A program made the translations under genes and the position numbers. The notes beneath the pieces are model-generated. The model searched no databases, was not told the origin of the DNA, and saw only the letters and a program-made list of their open reading frames with translations. From the NCBI GenBank assembly GCA_030667735.1, contig DAOUVG010000063.1:1-7540 (forward strand): 7,540 nucleotides of DNA, in the 5' to 3' direction. The first letter of the stretch is position 1. Every line of letters starts with the position of its first letter. Source of the DNA: Dehalococcoidales bacterium (GTDB lineage: Bacteria; Chloroflexota; Dehalococcoidia; Dehalococcoidales; Fen-1064). Shown in pieces: positions 1 through 6,070 of this stretch.

Positions 1-343
1 CTGCCTGGAGGATATCCAGCGGGCCGGCAACAGCACGGTAGCGATCATCGTTGGAGAACTCCTGCACCAAGACACGCATAATTTCCAGGTTGCCAGTCGA
101 GAATATGTCCTCAAGTTGGCCCTCGAGTAGAACAGTGATTGGTTCGGCACCAAATTGCTCCTGGTATCTGGAGTTGTCCTGTGACAGTGAAGAGTCGGGC
201 GAGACCAGTGTATCGAAACCGGTCTCCGTTTTCAGCATGGTAATCCCTGGAATGGCAGCGGCAGCCAGCACTACGGCTGCGGCGACAAGCCACCAGGGGC
301 GGCGTTCTATGAATCGGGCTAGCGCTTCAGGAAATCGCTTCAT
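1..343 (-). CDS. MMPL/RND-family exporter, N-terminal part (runs off the window)
   Basis: This is the first 114 codons of a membrane transporter; the gene continues beyond base 1. The protein starts MKRFPEALARFIERRPWWLV. A basic N-terminal segment leads into one hydrophobic helix (about residues 16-37), followed by an extracytoplasmic stretch with TGFDTLVSPDS and a YQEQFGAEPITVLLEG segment. This arrangement (TM1, then a periplasmic porter loop opening with a D-x-L-V-x-x-DS motif and an FGxEPIxVL strand) is typical of the MMPL/HAE3 group of RND proteins, which use the proton gradient to export lipids, hopanoids or hydrophobic drugs. The ATG at 343 is preceded by a strong Shine-Dalgarno (GGAGGAGGTG, 7 nt spacing) lying inside the end of the marR gene. 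The 17-nt overlap indicates co-transcription and probably translational coupling. The substrate cannot be deduced. The family call is fairly secure, although the transmembrane core is outside the window. Confidence 0.8.
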   Translation of the reverse strand, partial: MKRFPEALARFIERRPWWLVAAAVVLAAAAIPGITMLKTETGFDTLVSPDSSLSQDNSRYQEQFGAEPITVLLEGQLEDIFSTGNLEIMRVLVQEFSNDDRYRAVAGPLDILQA

Positions 344-803
344 CTGTTGTCACCTCCTCCGCCTTCACCGATATATTGCTGAACAGCATATCGGCAACAT
401 CGGCAGCTTTACGGAGTTGTTCCAGGGACAGGCCGTCAAGTAACCTCTCCATCTGGAACTGGCCGGATGACCAGAGCCGGTTAATGCTTTCCTGTCCTGC
501 GGGAGACATCTTGCAGATGACCAGCCTTCGGTCTGTCGGGTCGGTCTCTCGCTCCACAAGTTCCTTTTTAACCAGGTTGTCCACAATACCGGTTGCCGAC
601 GGGAGAGTAACACTGAGAGTGGATGCGATATCACTCATCCGGGTGGGACCCCGGGACTGCAGGACAAGCAGAATACGCAACTGGGCAACGGTCAAATCGG
701 ACGAGAGCCACTCGGTCGGCACTCCGGGTGAAAGTGCATTATATAGCGCTTCGGACATCCTCAGGATGTGCTGCACCAGGTCTTCCTTGTTTCGCTTCAC
801 CAT
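327..803 (-). CDS. MarR-family transcriptional regulator
   Basis: A 158-residue winged-helix repressor of normal MarR length. An N-terminal dimerisation helix (residues 5-25) is followed by the wHTH core (about 36-105). Within it are MSDIASTLSV (helix 3), LPSATGIVDNLVKKELVER (recognition helix, residues 67-85) and the wing with the canonical DPTDRR at 88-93. Helices from about 115 to 145 complete the dimer interface. The longest reading frame starts at 842, but I choose the ATG at 803: it has GGAGG six bases upstream, and the extra 13 residues would be read from the operator/leader. The gene overlaps the MMPL exporter start, and its own promoter carries a palindrome over the start point. The likely role is a ligand-responsive repressor of its own operon, relieved by a compound the pump exports; the ligand is unknown. 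No cysteine suggests an oxidation sensor in the DNA-binding core. Confidence 0.93.
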   Translation of the reverse strand: MVKRNKEDLVQHILRMSEALYNALSPGVPTEWLSSDLTVAQLRILLVLQSRGPTRMSDIASTLSVTLPSATGIVDNLVKKELVERETDPTDRRLVICKMSPAGQESINRLWSSGQFQMERLLDGLSLEQLRKAADVADMLFSNISVKAEEVTTDEAIS

Positions 804-841
804 ATAACACCTCCACAGGTAAATTAGTGTAAGCCTGAACA

Positions 842-856
842 TTAGGTATAACCTAA
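842..856. promoter_or_regulatory. Candidate MarR operator (perfect palindrome)
   Basis: TTAGGT-ATA-ACCTAA is a perfect 6-bp inverted repeat with a 3-bp centre. It begins 4 bp downstream of the -10 hexamer of the marR promoter, so it covers about -2 to +13. The size and position match how MarR dimers autorepress. Assignment to this regulator is inferred from position. Confidence 0.65.
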
Positions 857-860
857 CTAT

Positions 861-889
861 ATTCTACCTTTCGGGTATCGGCCTGTCAA
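861..889 (-). promoter_or_regulatory. Sigma70-type promoter of the marR-MMPL operon
   Basis: Read on the minus strand, a perfect -35 TTGACA (884-889) is separated by exactly 17 bp from TAGAAT (861-866, five of six matches to TATAAT). The predicted start is near 854, giving a leader of about 50 nt to the ATG at 803. This is the best promoter match I found in the window. Confidence 0.75.
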
Positions 890-1005
890 GCCCCTGTACT
901 CATTCGATACATTAGTGACACTCCAGTACGGCCGATACCGGTTGCCACACAAAAACAATACCTCTCATTACTTCAGTAAGGGGCGTAGAACAGTAATCGC
1001 GATAC

Positions 1006-1019
1006 CACAATCTATTGTG
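1006..1019. repeat. Operator-like palindrome in the divergent intergenic region
   Basis: CACAAT-CT-ATTGTG is a perfect 6-2-6 inverted repeat. It lies between the marR promoter and the hydrolase promoter, 80 bp upstream of the latter's -35. It could be a binding site for an unidentified regulator. It is unrelated in sequence to the TTAGGT palindrome at 842-856. The rest of the 842-1200 stretch, apart from the two promoters and the marR operator, shows nothing I can name. Confidence 0.35.
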
Positions 1020-1098
1020 TAACCATTCTGGCGGGAAAGTCCAGTTCCATATCTTGTGGACATAATGTGTGAAATGCGGTACGGCGGCCAGCATAACC

Positions 1099-1127
1099 TT
1101 GACAGAGGACGCACGGGCTTTTACAGT
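1099..1127 (+). promoter_or_regulatory. Candidate promoter of the alpha/beta hydrolase gene
   Basis: TTGACA (1099-1104), a 17-bp spacer, then TACAGT (1122-1127, four of six matches). The predicted start is near 1134. It lies downstream of the first ATG of the long open frame (1069), which argues that translation begins at 1162 or 1201. Confidence 0.5.
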
Positions 1128-1200
1128 ATTCATAGATAGACTGCTAGCCGGCTTGGTAGTAATGAAAAAAGACTTCAAAGTGGACTTGACTGGTGATAGT

Positions 1201-2652
1201 ATGTTCATTAGTGCTATAAAACGAATATCGCTGCTGATGCTCATTTGCCTGTGTATCCTGGTTGCTTTTCCCGGTTTGGCACAATCAGCGCCACCGGTCC
1301 GTATCAAGGTCAAGGAGCTCAATTTCGTATTCCTGCATGGTATGGGCAGCGACAACTGCACCTTCCAGCTTCTCTCTGACTTACTAAAAGAACAGCTACC
1401 GGCATTTGACTTCCTCTACGAGCAGGCCAACCCCGGCACTACTCTGCGCATCAATACTATGGCAAGATGCTATCCCGGCTACGAAGATGTCGATACCTGG
1501 GCTCATAGCATAGTCGACAGCATAGACGAGCACTTTCAGGGTAAGGATAACCTTATCCTTGTCGGGCATAGCATGGGAGGCAAGGCAGCGCTATACGCCG
1601 TATCGCAGAACATCAACGGGATAGCTGATAAGGTAGTGGCGGTGATAACTATTAATAGCCCCATCAAGAAACTGGAGCACTATTATACGCCCGGTGGTAG
1701 CCCTGTGCTGGAGTATTGTCAGACTTTCTTGATGGGTGCCGATGAAGGAGTCTGCGAATCCGTGCTTTTTCTGGATAGTTCTGAAGGGGGAGAGTGGGTG
1801 AGCAACACGAAATACTGGCTCGCTTTCATATCGGCAGAAAAGGCACCGCTCAGTCCGCAGTTCGACCGTGCCGGAGTTGATGTATGGCCGAGGGATATGG
1901 ACGACGGCGTGGTGCCACTCACGGCTCAATACTCGGATGGGGCAGATGTTGTCTACTACGGTGAATACGGTCACAGCGATTTCGCTGTACAGGATGAGGT
2001 CGCCTCGATTCTGGCGGACCGAATCCTCCGTTATATACTGGGGGAATCAATAGAGTGCGCGGTACTTGCCAGAGGCGGGGACCTTGAACAAAGGGCGGAT
2101 TGGCTGCTGGGAACGGACAAGTGGGATGATGTATTTGGCGAGACCATGGCCAGCATCGGCATACTGCGGCACACCAATGATTCCTGGACGGAATGGCGAG
2201 AATGGGAAGATGTTGTCGGTAAGCGTTCTCAGGAGTATAAACGGAGCAGAACACAGGTGACGCAGATGTCCTTTCCGTTACTTACCGGAATCATGGAGCT
2301 GCGCTGGCTGAACCCTGATGACCCGTACGATTGTCGTCTCTATGTGAAAACCAGGGCAGCACCGAGAAACACCGTACAGGTGAACTGGGCCATCTATAAT
2401 CGGGGTCTGCTGCCCCAGAGAGTCGGACGAAGTCATTACGAAGTGGAAATAACCGGCGGCACACCACTGGCCACGGTAATAGACGCGTCCTGGCTGACTG
2501 CTGACCCTCGCGATATCAGGCTGCGGTTGTGGTCCGAAGCACAGAGCCCCTTCAGGTGGTTCAAGGCGGAGTGGCGGGCCTATTACACGGAAAGCCGCCG
2601 GACGGAGATAATAAACCGGATTACCGAAAAATCCTTGTGGCGGAATGATTAG
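1201..2652 (+). CDS. Secreted alpha/beta hydrolase (lipase/PGAP1-like) with unknown C-terminal domain
   Basis: A 483-residue exported serine hydrolase. The chosen start (ATG 1201) gives a textbook Sec signal peptide: K7/R8, a hydrophobic core of about residues 10-26, and cleavage probably after AQSA near residue 30. The frame is open back to 1069, and ATG 1162 is an alternative; neither has a strong Shine-Dalgarno. Catalytic features in M1201 numbering are the oxyanion-hole HGMG at 46-49, the nucleophile elbow GHSMGG with Ser124, the acid in MDDGVVP (Asp234 or Asp235) and His258 in YGHSDF. The DDGVVP and GHSDF pairing resembles PGAP1-like and triacylglycerol-lipase families, so the substrate is likely an ester such as a lipid. 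Six cysteines (53, 90, 173, 185, 286, 378) could form disulfides outside the cytoplasm. Residues from about 285 to 483 are Trp-rich and probably beta-rich, and I cannot assign them. No lipobox is visible. Confidence 0.82.
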   Translation: MFISAIKRISLLMLICLCILVAFPGLAQSAPPVRIKVKELNFVFLHGMGSDNCTFQLLSDLLKEQLPAFDFLYEQANPGTTLRINTMARCYPGYEDVDTWAHSIVDSIDEHFQGKDNLILVGHSMGGKAALYAVSQNINGIADKVVAVITINSPIKKLEHYYTPGGSPVLEYCQTFLMGADEGVCESVLFLDSSEGGEWVSNTKYWLAFISAEKAPLSPQFDRAGVDVWPRDMDDGVVPLTAQYSDGADVVYYGEYGHSDFAVQDEVASILADRILRYILGESIECAVLARGGDLEQRADWLLGTDKWDDVFGETMASIGILRHTNDSWTEWREWEDVVGKRSQEYKRSRTQVTQMSFPLLTGIMELRWLNPDDPYDCRLYVKTRAAPRNTVQVNWAIYNRGLLPQRVGRSHYEVEITGGTPLATVIDASWLTADPRDIRLRLWSEAQSPFRWFKAEWRAYYTESRRTEIINRITEKSLWRND

Positions 2653-2654
2653 TA

Positions 2655-3398
2655 TTACCGGATACTCTGCTGCTCACCGGTGAGAGCACCGGTCTGTGCG
2701 GCGAGTCGGCGACCATGCGTTGCTGCGTTCTGAAGCACCAGACCAACGGCTACGAGCAACACCCCGGTGAACCATTCTTGTGTCAGAACCAGTAGCGTAA
2801 TTCCCCCTGTAGAGGTGAGTAACCCGATAGTCCACCCTATCCAACCAGCCGTGCGAGTCGCCTTTTCATAGTTGCCGGTAAGCCTCCAGAGAAGTGCTCG
2901 CAGCGCCCTGCCTCCATCCAGAGGGAAACCCGGTACGAAGTGAAGAATGGCCAGCATGAACCAGATAAACGCCAGCCACTGCATAAGCACGTCAACGATA
3001 ATATTGCCGGTATGTACCAGTAGAAAATAGACAGCGGTGAAAACCCCTGCTGTAAGCAGGTTGATTAGCTGTCCGATTGCAGATTGTAGTAGCTCAAGGG
3101 CCGGGACGGTAGTATCCTTCTCTACCTGGTGCAGTCCGCCAAAGACAAAGAGTGTGATGACGTTTATCGTCATACCTTTCCTGGTAGAAGTGACGGCGAG
3201 GACGAACTCCCGGGCGAGGACGACAAGGAAGAACAGCACTGTGCCAGCCGCTCCAAGGATTAACCTTTGCCACAGGGGATAGACGGTAGAGAACTGAGTG
3301 ACAATAGCGGCCGTGAGAAGGACCGCGGCCATCAACCACGTATAATGCACACGGAGGTGGATTCCAAACACCCGCCGGAAGACATGTATGCCTCTCAT
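2655..3398 (-). CDS. M50 (Rip3-type) site-2-protease homologue, probably catalytically dead
   Basis: A 247-residue polytopic membrane protein. It opens with VFRRVFGIHLRVHYTWLM, the usual N-terminus of Rip3/SpoIVFB-like group 3 intramembrane proteases. It continues with the diagnostic ITLFVFGGLHQVE (residues 81-93, equal to the family's TLFxFGGVxxxE) and VPGFPLDGGRALRALLW (155-171), which contains the third zinc ligand Asp161. The HExxH helix, however, reads AREFVLA: His to Arg63, Glu64 kept, second His to Leu67. The usual AGP is IGQ (108-110), and the Asn of NxxPxxxLDG is His153. Proteolysis by the standard mechanism is therefore unlikely. There are no CBS domains. The frame is open up to 3647, but I start at ATG 3398 because the family motif begins there and GAGGT lies 8 nt upstream. 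It converges on the hydrolase gene with 2 nt between stops. Its role is unknown; substrate binding or regulation is a guess. Confidence 0.82.
   Translation of the reverse strand: MRGIHVFRRVFGIHLRVHYTWLMAAVLLTAAIVTQFSTVYPLWQRLILGAAGTVLFFLVVLAREFVLAVTSTRKGMTINVITLFVFGGLHQVEKDTTVPALELLQSAIGQLINLLTAGVFTAVYFLLVHTGNIIVDVLMQWLAFIWFMLAILHFVPGFPLDGGRALRALLWRLTGNYEKATRTAGWIGWTIGLLTSTGGITLLVLTQEWFTGVLLVAVGLVLQNAATHGRRLAAQTGALTGEQQSIR
2676..2693. repeat. Perfect 7-bp hairpin at the convergent gene ends
   Basis: ACCGGTG-AGAG-CACCGGT forms a 7-bp stem with a four-base loop, just inside the 3' end of the M50-like gene and 24 bp past the hydrolase stop. No U-run follows on either strand, so this is not a canonical terminator. 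It could still slow polymerase between the converging genes. Confidence 0.3.
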
Positions 3399-3892
3399 CT
3401 TCTCGAACCTCGGACCAGTACGGCTGGCAGATTCTGCATGCATCACAGTATTCACGAAGGCTATTGCTATAGCTATTCTGAAGACGTGATTCATTCCTGT
3501 CAAGTAGATGCCGGGGCAGTCTTTCCGGGAATAAGGTATTCTTCCCACGGAGACGTTGAACCGACCGCACGGACGAAGAGGCCGTCGAATCGAATGAGCA
3601 GGACCGGCTCTATCCGATTGGTGGTGCAGTAGAATGATTACCGGCATTGAGAACTGCGACTATCCGGCACTGCGAGATTATGATAACACCCATCCGCAAA
3701 CCGGGGAAAGGCTTGGAAACGTTAAGCAGCCGGGTTCTTGCCGGGCTTGACCGCTGGTGGGTGTTCAATGGGCCTGCCAATCAAGGCCCTCTGGAAAATC
3801 CGGCTGGTGCACTGAGGGCAGCATACCGTGTCACAGAGGCCTGCCAGGTTAATAGTACTACCTGTATGGTGTCTGACTGATGCCCGGTAGTA
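3399..3892. other. 494-nt stretch without a supportable gene
   Basis: This region lies between the RRM gene and the M50-like gene. It holds a candidate promoter for the latter (3475-3503) and an inverted repeat at its left-hand gene end (3853-3895). A 77-codon plus-strand frame (TTG 3647 to 3880, with an internal ATG at 3680) has no good ribosome site and no recognisable motif, so I do not call it. The upstream extension of the M50 frame (3399-3647, minus) also shows no domain. Confidence 0.5.
3475..3503 (-). promoter_or_regulatory. Candidate promoter of the M50-like gene
   Basis: On the minus strand, a perfect TTGACA (3498-3503) is followed after 17 bp by CAGAAT (3475-3480, four of six). 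The predicted start is near 3468, leaving a leader of about 70 nt to ATG 3398. The in-frame ATG at 3494 lies between the two hexamers, which argues against it being the start. Confidence 0.5.
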
Positions 3893-3895
3893 TTA
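3853..3895. repeat. Inverted repeat over the RRM stop codon
   Basis: The arms TAGTACTACC (3853-3862) and GGTAGTATTA (3886-3895) pair over 10 positions with one G-U wobble if read as plus-strand RNA, or one A-C mismatch as minus-strand RNA. Inside, GGTGTC and GATGCC could add a second short helix on the plus strand. The right arm contains the RRM stop codon. Possible uses are 3'-end processing or termination of the RRM transcript, but there is no clear U-tract. Confidence 0.35.
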
Positions 3896-4249
3896 GGACC
3901 TTCGGCGTCTGTCGTCCCTTCGACCAAAGCCGCCACCTCCACCTCCACCCCCACCCTCTCGTCTGCCAACGCCACCACCACCGAAGGAACGACCGCCTCC
4001 GCTGTCGGTGCGAGGGCGAGCCTCGTTGACGACAAGAGTGCGGTAATCAAGTGTTTTCCCGTTAACGGCAGCGATTGCAGCGTCACCCTCGGATTTGGTA
4101 GTCATTTCGACAAATGCAAAACCTCTGGGTCGACCGGTGTTCCTGTCTGTCACGACACTTACAGATTCCACTTCCCCGAAGGTGGCGAACTCCTGGCGCA
4201 GTTCTTCCTCAGTTACATTGTAGGATAGGTTGCCCACATAGATACGCAT
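3893..4249 (-). CDS. Single-RRM RNA-binding protein with Gly/Arg-rich tail
   Basis: A 118-residue protein. One complete RRM covers about residues 1-80, with RNP2 IYVGNL (3-8) and RNP1 RGFAFVEM (42-49). The aromatic positions used for RNA stacking (Tyr4, Phe44, Phe46) are all present. The tail (about 82-118) is Gly/Arg/Asp-rich with nine consecutive Gly codons and ends RRDDRRRRS. This matches the small Rbp proteins known from cyanobacteria and other bacteria, including Chloroflexota, which bind single-stranded RNA. In cyanobacteria several are cold-induced, but no such role is shown here. ATG 4249 has AAGGAG at a good distance. A candidate promoter at 4558-4586 implies an approximately 300-nt structured leader, so post-transcriptional control is plausible. 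It is probably monocistronic, with M20 upstream on the same strand but about 440 nt away. Confidence 0.93.
   Translation of the reverse strand: MRIYVGNLSYNVTEEELRQEFATFGEVESVSVVTDRNTGRPRGFAFVEMTTKSEGDAAIAAVNGKTLDYRTLVVNEARPRTDSGGGRSFGGGGVGRREGGGGGGGGGFGRRDDRRRRS
3929..3955 (-). repeat. Nine-glycine codon tract
   Basis: Nine consecutive GGN codons (mostly GGT/GGA/GGG) encode the glycine run in the RRM protein tail. On the plus strand it reads as a near-regular CC-rich trinucleotide repeat, prone to length change in steps of one codon. Such changes would keep the reading frame. Confidence 0.7.
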
Positions 4250-4551
4250 GTTGGTCTCCTTCTATTCCGTAGTGTTCCCGGGTGATGTCATGCTTTGACG
4301 GTGGCCATCATGAAGGACAGCAGTCATGCCCACCGGCGGGACTGGGCCTGTGGAATGGATGTTTATCGTTGGTGCTGACGGGTATGGCCTGCAACGGGAA
4401 CTCACGATAAACTCGTCTCGGAGCACCACTGGACGACCTCCTTCATACCAGTCGGCTGGTTTGAGTTGGGGTTATCCAGTGCCTGGATAAGTCCGCGAAA
4501 GTCTCACAGGAGACTTACCAAAAGAGATAATAACCTGAACTAAAACCACTA
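4250..4551 (-). promoter_or_regulatory. Long structured 5' leader of the RRM gene
   Basis: From the predicted start near 4551 to the ATG there are about 300 nt with no gene. In transcript order the leader holds AAGTCTC-loop-GAGACTT (4499-4516, perfect 7 bp, four-base loop), TTATCCAG-loop-CTGGATAA (4472-4490, perfect 8 bp, three-base loop), ACCAG-loop-CTGGT (4447-4460, perfect 5 bp) and a distant perfect 9-bp pair GTTTATCGT/ACGATAAAC (4404-4412 with 4361-4369). I do not recognise RNase P, SRP RNA, tmRNA or a known riboswitch consensus. It may be a cis-regulatory leader or carry a separate small RNA. The helices are seen in the sequence; their function is inferred. Confidence 0.5.
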
Positions 4552-4557
4552 TCCAAC

Positions 4558-4586
4558 ATCATATCACTAATATTTTCATACTACAA
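4558..4586 (-). promoter_or_regulatory. Candidate promoter of the RRM gene
   Basis: On the minus strand, TTGTAG (4581-4586, four of six) is followed by a 17-bp AT-rich spacer and TATGAT (4558-4563, five of six). The predicted start is near 4551. It lies about 100 bp beyond the M20 stop codon. Confidence 0.5.
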
Positions 4587-4685
4587 TACCCTTGCAGAGC
4601 TGGTCCCGGGACAACCCTGGGGCTACCAGCAGGGTGATGAAAAACCCTTTTGACTAACCCCACCATATCTGGGGGACACCCCCCG

Positions 4686-6032
4686 CTATCCCGTACCGAA
4701 CCGGCGAATCAGTTCTCCGATGAAGCGAATACCCTGGAAGTAGTCATCCAGGCGGACGCTCTCGTTGGGAGCGTGAGCACCACTCCGGGCATGGCCAACG
4801 CCAGCCGAGAAAGCCGGTGTTCCGAATGCCTGGGTAAGGGGATACATGGGACCGCTACCGGCCATCAGCGGAACGATGACCGGGCTCTGGCCGTAGACCG
4901 CCTCAGCGGCAGCGATGGCAGCCTTCACGACAGGTGCGTCCGGCGGCGACTTGGCCGGATGCTCGCCATGTCCGGTGACCACTTCGATATCGGTGAAACC
5001 CCGTCTATCCAGGTGCTTGCGCAGCAGGTCCAATATCATTTCCGGCTCCAGGTTGGGTACCAGACGGAAATCGAGCTTGACCATGGCCGTTCTGGGCAGC
5101 ACGGTTTTGGTGCCCTGCTCGATGTATCCCGTTTTGAAACCGCAGATAGTACAGGTCGGCTCGTAGAGGTGCTTTTTCAGCGCTTCGATGCCGGTCAGAC
5201 CCCGTATGAACCGAGGTATGCCGAAGTTGGCCAGCATCATTTCTTCTTCGAAGGGAATGGCGGCCAACATTTCCATCTCCGCTTGAGTAGGCTCGACCAC
5301 ATGGTCCAGGAGGCCATCAACCAGGATGTTGTCATTCTCGTCCTTCAGTGTATTGAGAGCCCAGACGAGACGCCACGCCGGATTGGGGACAATGGTAGCC
5401 AGCGAGGAGTGAAGGTCACTGCTGGCGCCGTGAGCCCTGAGTTCGAGATACATGATGCCTTTCAGTCCCAATGTGATAGTGGGACGCTCCTTCAGGTCCT
5501 TGCCGCCCGCCTCCCAGATACAGCCATCGGCGGAGAGCAATTCGGCATGTTCGATGGCAAATGCCGTCAGGTGGGGGCTGCCCACCTCCTCTTCCCCCTC
5601 GATAATCCACTTGAGCTTGAGGGGAAGCTTGCCCAACGTAGCCTGATAGGCCTCGACGGCCTGCAGACGGGCCAGCAGGTCTCCCTTGTTGTCGGCCACG
5701 CCGCGGGCGTATAACGTTCCTTCCCGGACTTGAGGGTCGAAAGGCTCCGATACCCATTCATCGAGAGGGTCGGGGGGCTGCACGTCGTAGTGATTGTAGA
5801 TTAGCAGGGTGCGCTGACCTTCTCCTAACTCCCCATAGACGATGGGTGGGCCGCCCTCCAGTGGCATCAGACGGACATCGACACCCAGTTTCTCCAGTCT
5901 TGCGCGCACCAGTTCCGCCATCTCTTCCAGTCCGATACCCTGGGCAGCAATGCTTGGCTGGCGACAGAACCCCTTCAATTCCTCTATAAAGCGTCCGGCA
6001 TTGGTCTTGACATAGGCGTTGAATTCATCCAT
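4686..6032 (-). CDS. M20-family zinc metallopeptidase (dipeptidase/amidohydrolase)
   Basis: A 448-residue cytoplasmic enzyme of the M20/M25/M40 group, with typical length and no signal peptide. The complete di-zinc site is visible: His81 and Asp83 in YNHYDVQPP, bridging Asp114 in ARGVADNKGD, the base Glu148 and zinc ligand Glu149 in EGEEEVGS, probably Glu174 in CIWEAGG, and His420 in AHAPNE. The lid/dimerisation domain (about 190-310) carries the SSDLHSS segment, whose His normally reaches the partner subunit's active site. It most resembles the carnosinase/CNDP-like dipeptidases that cleave short peptides, although acyl-amino acids or carbamoyl substrates cannot be excluded. ATG 6032 has AAGGAG about 7 nt upstream, and a candidate promoter lies at 6071-6099. 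It is divergent from the MFS gene. No convincing intrinsic terminator follows the TAG at 4686, so some read-through to the RRM gene is possible. Confidence 0.93.
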   Translation of the reverse strand: MDEFNAYVKTNAGRFIEELKGFCRQPSIAAQGIGLEEMAELVRARLEKLGVDVRLMPLEGGPPIVYGELGEGQRTLLIYNHYDVQPPDPLDEWVSEPFDPQVREGTLYARGVADNKGDLLARLQAVEAYQATLGKLPLKLKWIIEGEEEVGSPHLTAFAIEHAELLSADGCIWEAGGKDLKERPTITLGLKGIMYLELRAHGASSDLHSSLATIVPNPAWRLVWALNTLKDENDNILVDGLLDHVVEPTQAEMEMLAAIPFEEEMMLANFGIPRFIRGLTGIEALKKHLYEPTCTICGFKTGYIEQGTKTVLPRTAMVKLDFRLVPNLEPEMILDLLRKHLDRRGFTDIEVVTGHGEHPAKSPPDAPVVKAAIAAAEAVYGQSPVIVPLMAGSGPMYPLTQAFGTPAFSAGVGHARSGAHAPNESVRLDDYFQGIRFIGELIRRFGTG

Positions 6033-6070
6033 AAAATACTCCTTGACACAAATATCATGCCCGGTAATAC

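Noticed and set aside
1069..1200. 44-residue N-terminal extension of the hydrolase
   Set aside because: It would put a long stretch ahead of an obvious Sec signal peptide, and the candidate promoter at 1099-1127 lies inside it. ATG 1162 remains possible.
3399..3647. 83-residue N-terminal extension of the M50-like protein
   Set aside because: The family normally begins just before the HYTW motif. ATG 3398 has a Shine-Dalgarno, a candidate promoter lies within the extension, and the extension shows no domain.
3647..3880. 77-codon plus-strand frame between the M50-like and RRM genes
   Set aside because: It has a TTG start without a ribosome site, no recognisable motif and no supporting context. 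A genuine small protein cannot be excluded but is not supported.
4640..4657. Six-residue leader-peptide-like frame (ATG AAA AAC CCT TTT GAC, stop)
   Set aside because: A mini-frame this short is expected by chance. It is on the plus strand, and no plus-strand gene follows that it could attenuate.
4658..4678. Possible terminator after the M20 gene
   Set aside because: Read on the minus strand, CCCCA and TGGGG (4659-4675) can pair, but the stem is only 5 bp and the T-rich run comes more than 10 nt later, so it is not a convincing intrinsic terminator.
4650..5714. 354-codon open frame on the plus strand
   Set aside because: It lies wholly opposite the M20 gene, whose full set of zinc-site motifs proves the coding strand. 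The plus-strand translation has no recognisable motif and is a codon-bias shadow.
6043..6048. Plus-strand TTGACA in the M20/MFS intergenic region as a -35 for the MFS gene
   Set aside because: No acceptable -10 follows at 16-18 bp (AATACA or TAATAC only), and the site overlaps the M20 Shine-Dalgarno region.
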